From Bacteroidota bacterium (GTDB lineage: Bacteria > Bacteroidota > Bacteroidia > AKYH767-A > OLB10): a stretch of 64,000 nt of DNA. The position numbers and the translations under genes are program-made. Positions 1-10,119 of this stretch are shown in pieces; position 1 is the stretch's first letter; each line of letters begins with the position of its first letter. The notes under the pieces were generated by a model. It had not been told where the DNA came from and did no database searches. It saw only the letters and a list, made by a program, of their open reading frames with translations. The stretch spans positions 124,001-188,000 of the forward strand of contig JADKFV010000004.1 of the NCBI GenBank assembly GCA_016717325.1. Reading direction: 5' to 3'.

Positions 1-1
1 C

Positions 2-742
2 GACTTAATATCAAATGGCAGGGCCGAAATAGTTGCAGGGCGTGGTTCGTTTATCGAATCGTTTCCGTTATTTGGTTTAAACCTAAATGACTACGATGCA
101 CTCTTTACCGAAAAATTAAATCTCTTACTAAAAATTCGTGACAACGAAATTGTAAACTGGTCGGGTAAATTTCGTCCTGCGCTTATCAATCAGGCAATCT
201 ATCCACGGCCGGTGCAAAAACAACTTCCCATTTGGTTGGGTGTAGGCGGTACTCCTGCATCATTCGTTCGCGCGGGCGAGTTGGGTATGCCGCTTATGGT
301 TGCCATCATTGGTGGCGAAACGCATCGCTTCAAACCATTGATAGATTTATACAAAAATGCCGGTGCAAAAGCAGGCCATACAGCTGATAAACTTAAAGTT
401 GGTTTACATTCGCTTGGTTATGTAGCCGCTACAAAAGACGAAGCTGTTGAAGACTATTATCCCGGCTATGCCGAAATGTTTACACGCATAGGTAAAGAGC
501 GTGGCTATGCACCGGTTTCAAAAATGCACTTCGATTCTCAAAATGGAAAACTTGGGGCATTGCTTGTTGGCGACCCTCAAGAAATAGCAGAAAAAATAAT
601 TCGCCACAGTGAGGCACTCGGAGGCATATCGCGTTTTTCGTTTCAGATGGATGCAGGTATTCCACACACCAAACTAATGAAAGCCATTGAGTTGATTGGC
701 ACTGTTGTAGCGCCTTTGGTGAATGGGAGCAGAGGGAAATAA
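2..742 (+). CDS. LLM-class flavin-dependent monooxygenase (3' part)
   Basis: The reading frame is open from base 2, so the N-terminus lies outside the window. The visible 246 residues carry a segment beginning GRAEIVAGRGSFIESFPLFG and then LPIWLGVGGTPASF, both typical of the C-terminal half of bacterial luciferase-like, FMN/F420-type monooxygenases with a TIM-barrel fold. The first block resembles the flavin-binding region of the Atu2307/SP_0267-type subfamily. The family oxidises small organic substrates with reduced flavin and O2; the substrate cannot be read from sequence. The protein ends normally with a basic tail. No operon partner is visible downstream: the next gene is on the other strand about 440 bp away. 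Confidence 0.85.
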   Translation, partial: DLISNGRAEIVAGRGSFIESFPLFGLNLNDYDALFTEKLNLLLKIRDNEIVNWSGKFRPALINQAIYPRPVQKQLPIWLGVGGTPASFVRAGELGMPLMVAIIGGETHRFKPLIDLYKNAGAKAGHTADKLKVGLHSLGYVAATKDEAVEDYYPGYAEMFTRIGKERGYAPVSKMHFDSQNGKLGALLVGDPQEIAEKIIRHSEALGGISRFSFQMDAGIPHTKLMKAIELIGTVVAPLVNGSRGK

Positions 743-1180
743 TTAAACTTAGGAATTTTTTTTTCTTGTGAATCAAATTAAATGAGTGGCTACAAAATAA
801 GGAGTAACACTTTCGAAACATTCACAAAAAAATCAAAGTGCCTTGTTTAATACTCTAAAACATTTTAAGAAATAAGATTTTTTAATGTTAATTTCGATGA
901 AATTGAAAAAGTAATTCAATAGAAAGCAATTAAGAAAAATGTTTTATTTGAAAATATGCTATTGATTTCAAAATAAAATATACATCAGAAATAATCGGAT
1001 TCGACATTTCCAATTTAACCCACATAAGGCAGTAGAGCTAGAGTAGCGAGCCAAACTATCTGCATCAGTTTAGTTAATTCCGATTTAGAAAATCACCCAT
1101 TTAGTGAAATAGAATGTAGCCAAAAGGGTTGATTTTATTAATTGTTATGCAATTGATAATTTCAATTGCATAATTTGGGA
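743..1180. other. Intergenic stretch, no recognised gene
   Basis: This AT-rich gap separates two convergent genes. Around 890-970 on the plus strand a short frame interrupted by one stop could be the end of a decayed gene (residues like DEIEKVIQ then KAIKKNVLFENMLLISK), but I recognise no family. No tRNA, clear terminator or repeat was seen. Confidence 0.4.
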
Positions 1181-2792
1181 TTAACCTTGATCTTGGCCCG
1201 TAATTGTTATGAGTGGTTTTGAATGATAATTACTTTTTTTCCAAAAGCGGAGTAAGAAATCTAAATCGTCAAAATATTTTTTTCCTACATCAGTTTTAAA
1301 ATACGATAAATCATTTTCACAGTTTTGCAACCAAAACATTACGAGTTCAGTTGAAAAATTTTCATTCATCAACAAATGTAACACATGTTGAGCGCTCAGT
1401 TCTTTTTCGCAGTAAGGATTATTGTCGAGCGGAAAGGCTGAATTAATTTCCAAAGCTATTTCGCAACCACTTTTAGGATTGAAAAAAACCAATCCGGTAT
1501 TTGTTGAAGTTGAGAAACTTGATGGCTCTTCTTCAAATCCAAAAACCGTCTCTTCGGGTTCGTTCTTCTGTTTCGAGAATTTCTTTTGCAGAAAGTTCTA
1601 ATTTGGCATTGTAATATTTCAAGTAACCATCAACAAAATTGTCGATTTGATTGCATGGAATAAAAGCTATTTGACTGCCATTATTAAATTCTAAAAAGGC
1701 ATCTAATTGACCTTGTAATATATCGTTTATGTTCATCTTTTGATGGTCTAAAAAATTTACTGCTTGCCGACTCGTCAACGAATTTTTTTCGTCAAGCACC
1801 AAGTCAGCATCGAAAGGAGTTTGAACGTAAACCCCGCTAAACCACCATTCATCCATCCATTTTACAATTCCCATGCGCATAATGGTATCTATTTCAACCA
1901 ACAGTTTATGATGGTCGAAAGATTTTTTTGTAAGTTTAAATTTCTTGCCAGATGCTATATGTTCTATAAAAATATCGGTATGGTCTTGGCCCTTATACAG
2001 AAAATAGCCGATCACTCTTGGCGACATATTCAAAAATGATTTGCTCAAAGGATTTTGGGGGCCCAATATTTCGGCAGCCCATTCCTTACCCAATAAACTT
2101 AATATTCTTGTATGAGAAGTATGCGTTTTAAAATCTCTTCCCTCTGTAAGAAAAGTACTTATGTTTTCATCATCACTGTAATTCTCAATTATCTCAATTT
2201 CACTACTGACTAAGTCATCGGCAGTATCATAATTAAAGAGATAAGATTTAAATAGAATTTTTTCCATATAGTTACGGGCATCATAAAAATCAGCCGTTTC
2301 GTCAAGTTGAAAAAAAGATATAAGTCTCGTGTTTTCGGGTGCATACTCCCATTCGTTTTCAAACACTTCCAAAACAGCATCACCCATTTCGATTAAAAAC
2401 TCTTGAAATGGCAAGATAAATTTTTCATCTTGAATTGTGTTTAAAAAATACCATATCAAAAAACTAATGTCCTGAGAATTTATTTCTTCTTCGCAGTAAT
2501 TATCTCCACCAAAAAATGGCAATGGCTTTTTATATAAACGCTTATGTATCCTAACAAAGCTATTCCAGATATTTGTTCCAGAAATAATATCTTCGAAATA
2601 GCACGTTAAAAAGCACGATAATATATTAATTTCTTTGTCATCTATATACGAATGCAATTTTTGTGCATGCTTATCATTTAGAATATTTTTTTTTACTTCG
2701 TTACTAAGTTTTAAATAATAACTATCTGTTGTGGATAGTATATCATAAGGTTTTAAAACTAACCAATCATCTATATAAATTTTCTTTATCAT
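1181..2792 (-). CDS. DUF3843-like protein, frame broken once
   Basis: Two minus-strand frames join into one protein of about 537 residues. The first runs from ATG at 2792 (MIKKIYIDDWLVLKPY) to a stop at 1533; the second continues ETVFGFEEEPSSF... to 1181. Removing one C from the CCC run near 1575 joins them smoothly, so this is one gene with a one-base insertion, real or a consensus error. The opening pattern (I-DDWL-L-PY...TDSYYLKLSNEV) resembles, from memory, the DUF3843 family of Bacteroidota; I could not verify this. The function is unknown. It is probably cytoplasmic: no signal peptide or membrane segment. An upstream in-frame TTG at 2855 is less likely than ATG 2792. Confidence 0.6.
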
Positions 2793-2876
2793 TTTCTTTC
2801 TATCCTTTTTTATGGGACGCAATATATGCAACACATTGATTTGAATAGTGCCCAATTATAAAATTTATCTTCAAAC

Positions 2877-3154
2877 ATGTATTCAGAAAAAATTAAGAAT
2901 ACCCAAACAATTTATGTTTTGAAAAAACTTTGGTTGAAGTTGAAAAGTTTGACTTTATCTTGAAATGGTTAAACACGAAAATTGTGCAACAAGACGAAAG
3001 AGAGAATTTAGTGAAATACAAAAACGAAATTCTTCTTATTGATAAAAATAAGATTGACCATGCATTTCGAATTCATATTGAAAACCAAATTTTTTTTAAT
3101 GAATATTGTTTAGGAAAAATAAATAATGGAAGCCAAAGTTTATTATCGCCCTAA
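2877..3154 (+). CDS. Small hypothetical protein, frame broken once
   Basis: ATG at 2877 starts MYSEKIKNTQTIYVLKK. After an A6 run (about 2921-2926) the frame continues one base over as TLVEVEKFDFILKWLNTKIVQQ... to a stop at 3154. Joined, this gives about 92 residues rich in Lys and Glu, with no signal peptide. It is divergent from the DUF3843-like gene, with a gap of about 85 bp. I do not recognise the family; it could equally be a chance frame. The support is the smooth join across a homopolymer and the lack of any better frame here. Confidence 0.35.
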
Positions 3155-3324
3155 CATTTTTACATTTACAGCATACTTGCATTAGTCAACAATATGAATG
3201 TTTAGTTTTCAAAAAAGTAATATTTCGGGTAATAAACAACCGAATCAATTCTTATAAAAATGGAAATGGAGTAAAAAATAAAATACTGATTAGTTATTAT
3301 TTTGAAAGCAGCAGAAATAAAAAA

Positions 3325-4074
3325 ATGAAATTTAATCCAAACATTCATCACCGCAGATCAATCCGATTAAAGGGATATGATTATTCGCAAGAGGGTTTGT
3401 ATTTTATTACTATTTGTTGTCAAAATATGGAACACTTATTTGGCAGAATTGTGAATGATGAAATGGAACTGAATGATGCAGGCAAGATGGTTGAAGAACA
3501 ATGGCTGGCATTAACAGAGCGATTTACAAATATAGCTTTGCACGAATTCATTGTGATGCCAAATCACTTTCATAGCATTTTGGAAATTGTGCAGGCGCCC
3601 CTCTTAAGCGAACAAAATAAAGGGCATAACATTGCCAACGGAATTGCGGGATCACCCCTCGTGGGCGCACAAGATTTGAAGCTTAACATTGCTAAAGAAA
3701 TTGTGGGGGCGCCCCTTGTGGGCGCACAAAATAAAGAGCAACCACAAGAGATAGCACAAAATGATAAATCTACGCAGCAAGGGCAACCACAAGGGATTGC
3801 CCCGACAGATAGCACAACGACTCCACTAACAATGCCGCCTCTGACAATCCCAAAAAATAAAACTATCGGAGATATGATGGATGCGTATAAATCAATTACA
3901 ACTGTTGAATATATTCGTGGCGTGAAGAATTTGGGTTGGCAACCATTCAATAAAAAAGTATGGCAGCGCGATTATTACGAACACATCATTCGCGATGAAA
4001 GGGCATACATTAATATTTCAAATTACATAATCAACAATCCGGCAAATTGGAAAGGCGATAAATTTTATAAATAA
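3325..4074 (+). CDS. REP-associated tyrosine transposase (Y1/IS200-like)
   Basis: This 249-residue single-domain HUH nuclease-like protein opens with RRSIRLKGYDYSQEGLYFIT, the usual start of Bacteroidota RAYT proteins. The HUH motif is in MPNHFHSILEI (about residues 76-86), and the C-terminal helix with the expected catalytic Tyr is ISNYIINNPANW (about 232-243). Family members nick single-stranded DNA at palindromic REP sequences through a 5'-phosphotyrosine link. Between the two motifs is an unusual insert built of three 57-bp tandem repeats. There is no accessory TnpB and no obvious hairpin flanks, so it looks like a solitary domesticated or REP-mobilising copy. Confidence 0.85.
   Translation: MKFNPNIHHRRSIRLKGYDYSQEGLYFITICCQNMEHLFGRIVNDEMELNDAGKMVEEQWLALTERFTNIALHEFIVMPNHFHSILEIVQAPLLSEQNKGHNIANGIAGSPLVGAQDLKLNIAKEIVGAPLVGAQNKEQPQEIAQNDKSTQQGQPQGIAPTDSTTTPLTMPPLTIPKNKTIGDMMDAYKSITTVEYIRGVKNLGWQPFNKKVWQRDYYEHIIRDERAYINISNYIINNPANWKGDKFYK
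3595..3765 (+). repeat. Three in-frame 57-bp tandem repeats inside RAYT gene
   Basis: The units start at 3595, 3652 and 3709 and encode 19 residues each, of the pattern (A/S)PLVGAQ-(N/D)K...NIA..IVG. Each unit contains a GC-rich near-palindrome (gggcgcccc / gtgggcgcac) far richer in G+C than the surrounding gene. Such palindromes resemble REP sequences, the normal substrates of this enzyme family. Confidence 0.85.
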
Positions 4075-4170
4075 ACTTTACTTTCAAAGTAGTTGAATAT
4101 ATTTGAAACTTATAAAAGCAATAATCAAATTTTCAAATTTCTATTTTAAACAAAATCATTCCACATCATT

Positions 4171-7128
4171 ATGATAAAAAAAAACCAAAGCATTAAAATT
4201 ATTGCATTTGCATTTGCACTCCTAAATTTTGCGAATGAAATTACCGCTCAGCCCATCGACAAAAAATATTACGATGCTATGCAATGGCGCATGATAGGTC
4301 CGCACCGTGGTGGCAGAACCGTTGGTGCAGTGGGCGTGCCACAACAACCTAATGTTTTTTATATTGGAGTAAATAATGGTGGCGTGTGGAAAACAAATGA
4401 TTTTGGCCGCACATGGAAACCTATATTCGATGAGCAACCTACAGGCTCGGTTGGAGATGTAGTTGTATCACCATCCAACCCAAATGTAATTTATGTGGGT
4501 TGTGGTGAAGGGTTGCAACGTCCTGATTTATCGGTAGGCGATGGCATTTACAAATCGATAGATGGTGGCAAGACCTGGAAGAATACAGGGCTCAAAGACG
4601 GGCAACAAATTGGAGGGCTTGCCATCGATCCCAAAAACGAGAATCGTGTTTTTGCGGCAGTACTTGGTCACCCTTATGGAGCAAATACAGAGCGTGGTGT
4701 TTATCGCACAACAGATGGTGGTGCTAAATGGCAACGTGTTTTGTACAAAGATGAAAATACAGGTGCGGTGCAAGTAACTATTGATCCCAACAATTCGAAT
4801 ATTGTGTATGCCGATATGTGGGCCAACAGATTAGCGCCTTGGGAAAACGGCATGTGGAGCGGAAAAGAAAGTGGATTATATAAATCGATAGATGGCGGTA
4901 CTACATGGAAAAAATTAACTGCCGGTTTACCAACTACCGATCAGGAATTGGGACGTATAGGTTTTTGCATTGCACCATCAAATTCTAATCGCATGTATGC
5001 AACTGTTGATGCCGGAAAAATGGGTGGCATATATCGCAGTGATGACGCAGGCGAAACATGGGCATTGATGAACAACGATGGAAGACTATGGGAACGTGGT
5101 TCCGATTTTGCTGAAGTTAAAGTAGATCCAAAAAATGCTGATATTGTTTACAGTGCCGATGTGGTTGTTTGGAAAAGTATAGATGGTGGTAAAACATGGA
5201 GTGCCTTTCGTGGTGCACCCGGTGGCGATGATTATCACCGTATTTGGATAAATCCTGCAGACAATAATATTATGCTCCTTGCAAGTGATCAGGGTGCAAT
5301 AGTAACGGTGAATGGTGGCGAAACTTTTTCGAGTTGGTACAATCAACCTACGGCACAATTTTATCATGTCAGTTGTGATAACGATTTTCCATACAACGTA
5401 TATAGTGGTCAACAAGAAAGTGGTTCGGTAGGTATTGCATCGCGCGGTAATGATGGACAAATTTCGTATCGTGAGTGGCAGCCAGTTGGTGCCGAAGAGT
5501 ATGGTTATGTTGTTGCCGATCCGTTGGATCCAAATATTGTGTATGGAGGAAAAATTACGCGCTTCGATAAACGAACAGGACAGTCGCAAAACATTTCGCC
5601 CGAAGCAGTGCGAAGTGGTAAATATCGTTTTATACGTACGGCACCAGTGTTGTTTAATCCCATCGACAACAAAACACTTTACTATGCCGGCAATGTTTTA
5701 TTTAAAACTTTAAATGGTGGTAATAGTTGGGATATTATCAGTCCCGATTTAACGCGCGAGCAATATGATATTCCATCTTGCATTGGTATTTATACAAAAG
5801 AAGAAATGAAAACGATGCCAAGGCGTGGTGTTATTTATACAGTAGCTCCATCGTATGTTGACATCAATACTATTTGGTGTGGTACCGATGATGGCTTAAT
5901 TCAGGTAACGCGCGATGGTGGAAAAACGTGGACAAATGTTACACCACCGGCAATAAAAAGCTGGAGTAAAATTTCGTTGATGGATGCAAGCCACACCGAT
6001 GCAAACACAGCATATGCCGCAGTAAATTGTATACGGCTCGATGATCAGCGGCCACACATTTACAAAACAATTGATGGAGGAAAAACGTGGAAAGAAATTG
6101 TAAATGGATTATCGAATTTTCCAATCAATGTGGTGAAAGAAGATCCCAAACGCAAAGGAATACTTTTTGCCGGCAACGAAAATGCTGTATCGGTTTCGTT
6201 TGACGATGGCGAAAACTGGCAATCGTTGCGATTGAATATGCCCGCAACATCTATACGCGATTTGGTAATAAAAGATGATGATTTGGTGGTAGCAACACAT
6301 GGCCGCAGTTTTTGGATTCTGGATAATATTACTCCATTGCGTCAGGTTACAACAGAATTAATAAAGGCAAATTATACTTTGTACAAACCGCAAGATACCT
6401 ATCGTGTGCGTTGGTGCATGTATCCCGATACTCCACTACCACAAGAAGAACCGGCAGGGCAAAATCCACCTGATGGTGCCATGATTGATTATTATCTTCC
6501 GGCAAAATCATCATTGGTGAAATTAGAAATTGTAAATGCTACAGGTGAAGTAATACGAACGTATACAAGCATAGATACTATGTATAAAATACCTGATGTA
6601 AATATCCCTCATTACTGGATACGTCCACAACAAATATTACCGTCCGAAGCCGGAGCTCATCGCTTTATGTGGGACATGCATTACAAGCCACTCGATGTGC
6701 CGGCAACTTATCCTATATCGGCCATATACATGAACACTGCACCGGATGTTACTTCACCTTTTGTAATGCCCGGAAATTACACTGTGCGGTTAACCGTTGA
6801 TGGTAAGCAAACTTCGCAACCACTCACTATTAAAATGGATCCACGTGTAAAAACAAATGTGAAAGATTTACAAACGCAACACGATGTAAGTGTGATGTGT
6901 TATAACAATGCAAAAAAGTGTATTGATGCTTTGAAAGAAATCGAAATTAAAAAAGATACATCGCTGGCAACTTTCGAAAAAGAATTCCCGAAATATCAAA
7001 ACAAATTTATTACAATTCTTTCCCTTTTGCAAGAAAGCGATATGCCGCCAACAACACAAATGATTGCTGATGCGAAAAAGGCGGAAGCGGATTTTGAAAT
7101 TGTTTGGGGGAAGTGGAGGAAGAAATAA
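4171..7128 (+). CDS. Secreted VPS10/sortilin-type BNR-repeat protein
   Basis: This is a 985-residue protein with an N-terminal signal peptide (hydrophobic to about residue 26, ending NEITAQ). The body contains many Asp-box/BNR repeats of the S-x-DGG-x-TW type (for example YKSIDGGKTWKN, YRTTDGGAKW, VWKSIDGGKTWSAF, QVTRDGGKTWTN), which form the ten-bladed propeller of VPS10/sortilin-like proteins. The C-terminal 250 residues form a beta-rich region seen in Bacteroidota members annotated as glycosyl hydrolase-like. An enzymatic activity is not proven for the family. There is no T9SS sorting domain, so it is probably periplasmic or surface exposed. Its last about 95 bp of coding sequence and about 60 bp of trailer are repeated at 9962-10119. 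Confidence 0.88.
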   Translation: MIKKNQSIKIIAFAFALLNFANEITAQPIDKKYYDAMQWRMIGPHRGGRTVGAVGVPQQPNVFYIGVNNGGVWKTNDFGRTWKPIFDEQPTGSVGDVVVSPSNPNVIYVGCGEGLQRPDLSVGDGIYKSIDGGKTWKNTGLKDGQQIGGLAIDPKNENRVFAAVLGHPYGANTERGVYRTTDGGAKWQRVLYKDENTGAVQVTIDPNNSNIVYADMWANRLAPWENGMWSGKESGLYKSIDGGTTWKKLTAGLPTTDQELGRIGFCIAPSNSNRMYATVDAGKMGGIYRSDDAGETWALMNNDGRLWERGSDFAEVKVDPKNADIVYSADVVVWKSIDGGKTWSAFRGAPGGDDYHRIWINPADNNIMLLASDQGAIVTVNGGETFSSWYNQPTAQFYHVSCDNDFPYNVYSGQQESGSVGIASRGNDGQISYREWQPVGAEEYGYVVADPLDPNIVYGGKITRFDKRTGQSQNISPEAVRSGKYRFIRTAPVLFNPIDNKTLYYAGNVLFKTLNGGNSWDIISPDLTREQYDIPSCIGIYTKEEMKTMPRRGVIYTVAPSYVDINTIWCGTDDGLIQVTRDGGKTWTNVTPPAIKSWSKISLMDASHTDANTAYAAVNCIRLDDQRPHIYKTIDGGKTWKEIVNGLSNFPINVVKEDPKRKGILFAGNENAVSVSFDDGENWQSLRLNMPATSIRDLVIKDDDLVVATHGRSFWILDNITPLRQVTTELIKANYTLYKPQDTYRVRWCMYPDTPLPQEEPAGQNPPDGAMIDYYLPAKSSLVKLEIVNATGEVIRTYTSIDTMYKIPDVNIPHYWIRPQQILPSEAGAHRFMWDMHYKPLDVPATYPISAIYMNTAPDVTSPFVMPGNYTVRLTVDGKQTSQPLTIKMDPRVKTNVKDLQTQHDVSVMCYNNAKKCIDALKEIEIKKDTSLATFEKEFPKYQNKFITILSLLQESDMPPTTQMIADAKKAEADFEIVWGKWRKK

Positions 7129-7185
7129 TTTTTGCTATTGAACAAAAATTTCGTTTTTAGAAATAAGGTTCCTTCTGAATGACAG
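7033..7185 (+). repeat. Left copy of duplicated VPS10-gene 3' end
   Basis: The final 32 codons and trailer of the VPS10-type gene. It aligns without gaps in the coding part to 9962-10052. Nine codons differ, five of them synonymously. The trailer just after the stop codon is nearly identical for about 50 bases. Confidence 0.85.
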
Positions 7186-7323
7186 CGGGTGGTGGTGTAA
7201 ATTTGTGTGCATTTTAATTTGCAAAAGTTGACAACATTTATCATCATGAAAAAACAAGTAGTTATATTTGGAAAAAACAAAGTGATCTGTCAGCAATTAT
7301 AAAAACGAAAATAAATTGACACA

Positions 7324-7900
7324 ATGAGCTATAGCATAAAATTATTTGAACAAAAAAAAGTAAGAACACATTGGATGAAAAAGAGGAGAAATGGTATTTT
7401 TCAATTATCGATGTAATTGAAATACTCACTGGAACCGACCGCCCAAGAAAATACTGGAGCGATTTAAAAGCCAAGCTGATAAAGGAAGGTAGTGAACTGT
7501 CCGAAAAAATCGGACAGTTGAAAATGGAAGCCGAAGATGGCAAAATGAGAGACACCGATGTTGCCGATACCGAACAATTGCTCGAATTATACAATCTATA
7601 CCATCACCAAAGGCAGAACCATTTAAACAATGGCTTGCAAAAACAGGCTACGAGCGAATGAAAGAAATTTCGGACCCGGAACAAAGCCTCGACCGTGCAC
7701 GAGAAAACTGGCAACGATTAGGCCGTAGTGAAAAGTGGATTCAGCAGCGAATGACAGAGCAAGAAACCCGAAATAAATTAACCGATTACTGGCAAGAAAG
7801 TGGTGTTCAAAAAGGAGATGAGTTTGCATTTGTGCCACTGACAAAAAATATTTATTCCAATTCCTTTTTCCTTCAGAGAAGTTGGTTGAAAGTCGGATGA
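7324..7900 (+). pseudogene. Bro-N domain (antirepressor-like) protein, broken
   Basis: ATG at 7324 starts MSYSIKLFEQKKVRTHW. One missing G near 7374 moves the frame into DEKEEKWYFSIIDVIEILTG, the conserved Bro-N core. A missing C near 7585 moves it again into RIIQSIPSPKAEPFKQWLAK, then GYERMKEISDPEQSLDRARE. After about 7830 the sequence departs from the usual family continuation (EFALLTNIIHQEW), so the C-terminus is lost or replaced. Intact relatives are DNA-binding proteins common in phages and defence or mobile islands. The pair of one-base losses could be consensus errors, but the altered end suggests a real remnant. It lies inside the cassette between the two VPS10 3'-end copies. Confidence 0.7.
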
Positions 7901-8097
7901 AATCCATAAGGAATTGGCAGGCTAACCGTCCATAAATTTAAATATTATAAAAATTTGCAACCTCAAAATTTACTCAACCCCGTCTATAAAATTCCATCAT
8001 AGGGCAACCAAACTACAAGCTGGGCCATAGCAGTAATTCGCTTTTACAAGTAGCTAAATATCTAAAATAAAAAAACAACAGTTTAAATTCAAGTGCT

Positions 8098-8147
8098 TTT
8101 ATAACTTGCCAAATTAGTGCTTTTTAATCGTGATTTGGCAAATTATA
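8098..8147. repeat. Inverted repeat, distal copy (TTGCCAAAT type)
   Basis: The arms ttgccaaat (8105-8113) and atttggcaa (8132-8140), with matching AT flanks and one mismatch, form the same palindrome seen again at 8205-8258. It sits about 120 bp upstream of the ATPase gene. Confidence 0.7.
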
Positions 8148-8204
8148 ATTTCTTGCGTCTTTTCAAAACATCATATATAGCAAACAATTTAGTAAATTAT
8201 ATTT

Positions 8205-8258
8205 ATTTATAACTTGCCAAATTCATACTTTTTAGGCTACATTTGGCAAGTTATAAAT
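8205..8258. promoter_or_regulatory. Perfect 18-bp-arm inverted repeat before ATPase gene
   Basis: Positions 8205-8222 and 8241-8258 are exact reverse complements (arms atttataacttgccaaat) around an 18-base spacer. The repeat ends 9 bases before the ATG of the ATPase gene. It could be an operator for a dimeric regulator, an RNA hairpin covering the start, or the end of a mobile unit. No copy was found downstream of the ATPase gene. Confidence 0.75.
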
Positions 8259-8267
8259 AATAGAGAA

Positions 8268-9690
8268 ATGGAGATTGCTGGCAGAAAAGAAGAGGTTGAA
8301 ATATTAGAAAGCTTACTTGACAAAAATGAATCTTCATTTGTTGCTTTGTATGGCAGAAGGCGCGTTGGCAAAACATTTTTAATACGACAGGTTTATGCCA
8401 ATTCAATAATTTTTGAATGTAGTGGCGTGCATGGCGATACGATGCAACAACAATTAGAAAACTTTTGGAGAACGTTAAACGAAACAAAGCCAAAAGCCAA
8501 ATCTTCATTACCACCCAAAACATGGATTGAGGCGTTTTTTCGGTTGAGGGCCATTTTAGATAAACAAAAAACAGGCAAAAAGAAAGTAATATTTTTAGAC
8601 GAAATTTCATGGTTTGAAACCCCACGTTCTGGCTTTTTAGCTGCCCTAGATATTTTTTGGAATCAATATTGCACCAAACGCACTGATATTATTTTAGTTA
8701 TTTGTGGTTCGGCAGCTTCTTGGATAATTGAAAAAGTAATAAATAACAAAGGAGGATTGCACAACCGCATAACCAATAGTATTTTACTAATGCCCTTAAC
8801 CTTGGGCGAAACCAAAGATTTTTTTGGATTAAAAAATATTAAATTAAGCCTCAAAGATATTGCTCAAATTTATATGTGCGTGGGTGGTGTTCCTTATTAT
8901 CTTAAAGATATAAAGCCTGGCGAAAGTGTGGCACAAATAGTTAATCAATTGTTTTATAAAAAGCAAGCCATTTTGAAAAATGAGTTTGAAAATTTATACG
9001 CTGCGCTTTTTAGCAATAATACATTACACGAAAAAGTGGTGAAAGCACTATCTACAAAAAACAAAGGCCTCACACGAAATGAAATTATTAAAATTGCAAA
9101 AGTAAAAGGAGGAGGAGGCTTAACAATAGTTTTACAAGAATTAATACAGTGTGGTTTTGTTATGCCAATTTATCCAATCAATAAAACAAAAGAAGATTGT
9201 TTGTTTAGGTTAATAGATGAGTATTCTTTGTTCTTTTAAATTTTTAAAAACCAATAACAATCAAACCAATTGGTCACAAATTACAACCATTGCTGCATTT
9301 AAAATATGGAGTGGTTATGCATTTGAAAATCTTTGTTTTAAACACAGCACTCAAATAAAAAAAGCATTAGGCATTAGTGGAGTTGCATCAAACGAGTATT
9401 CTTATTTATTAAAACGAAAGGGCAAAGACAAAGGCTTTCAGATTGATATGATTATTGACCGTGCCGATAACTGTGTAAATGTTTTGGAAGCAAAATTTTA
9501 TAATACTGAATTTGAAGTTACCCAAGCTTATGCCCGTGAATTACTTCACAAGGCCACTATTTTTACAGAAAAAACAAACTTGAATAAAAATGTTTTTATA
9601 ACTATGCTTTCGGTGTTTGGAGTGAAAAAAAACGAACATTATTTGTCGGCAGTAACCAATCAATTGTTAATAGATGATCTGTTTACCTAA
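8268..9690 (+). CDS. AAA ATPase with DUF234-type nuclease-like C-terminus, frame broken once
   Basis: ATG at 8268 opens MEIAGRKEEVEILESLL, the standard start of the archaeal-type ATPase family (ATPase_2). Walker A is YGRRRVGKTFLI (about residues 26-37) and Walker B is VIFLDEISW (about 108-116); a sensor-like ICGSAASWI follows. The C-terminal part, with NVLEAKFYNTEFEVT, matches the DUF234 region, whose E-x-K core resembles restriction-like nucleases. Near 9232 one extra base turns DEYSLFKFLKTNN into a stop; joined length is about 474 residues. Members are scattered accessory genes, often suspected of defence or mobile roles, but unproven. The gene is the main cargo between the two VPS10 3'-end copies and is preceded by two copies of a palindrome. 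Confidence 0.82.
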
Positions 9691-9961
9691 CAATATAAAA
9701 TTAAATAAAAACAAAAGCCCGTTGCAATTTAATTTATGATACGCTTATGTAATCGGCTTATTTAATAGGTTGTGTATTATCAAAACTAATGAAGGGCCCC
9801 AACCTTGGTAGTTGAAAAAAAGTATGTTTACAATTATTTATCAAATTAGTAAAAATTCCAAATACAGTTAGTGCTGTAAAATTAATCCCCGGAATAAATG
9901 AATTGAATTGCAAAAAAATAATTCTACTTCTTTTTTTTGCAGTTCCGTCCTCAATGGCTCA

Positions 9962-10119
9962 AAAGCGATATGCCACCAACAACACAAATGATAACCGATG
10001 CAAAAAAAGCGGAAATGGATTTTGAAATTGTGTGGAGGAAGTGGAGGAAGAAATAATTTTTGCTATTGAACAAAAATTTCGTTTTTAGAAATAAGGTTCT
10101 TCCAGAATGACAGCGGGGG
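9962..10119 (+). pseudogene. Detached second copy of VPS10-gene 3' end
   Basis: The last 31 to 32 codons of the gene at 4171-7128 reappear here in an open, gap-free frame ending in the same TAA (10052-10054), followed by the same trailer. There is no 5' part and no start codon context, so it cannot be expressed as the original protein. It marks the right edge of the accessory cassette 7190-9961. The trailing bases (agaatgacagcggg) and a nearby agatgcttcgttcct resemble a dispersed intergenic repeat family, seen here only as fragments. Confidence 0.8.

Noticed and set aside
3570..3950. Minus-strand Cys-rich frame inside the RAYT gene
   Set aside because: It is the antisense reading of the three 57-bp repeats; the plus-strand protein has clear catalytic motifs.
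7246..7302. Short frame MKKQVVIFGKNKV... before the Bro-N remnant
   Set aside because: Only 18 residues and no partner; it may be the stump of a lost gene but cannot be supported.
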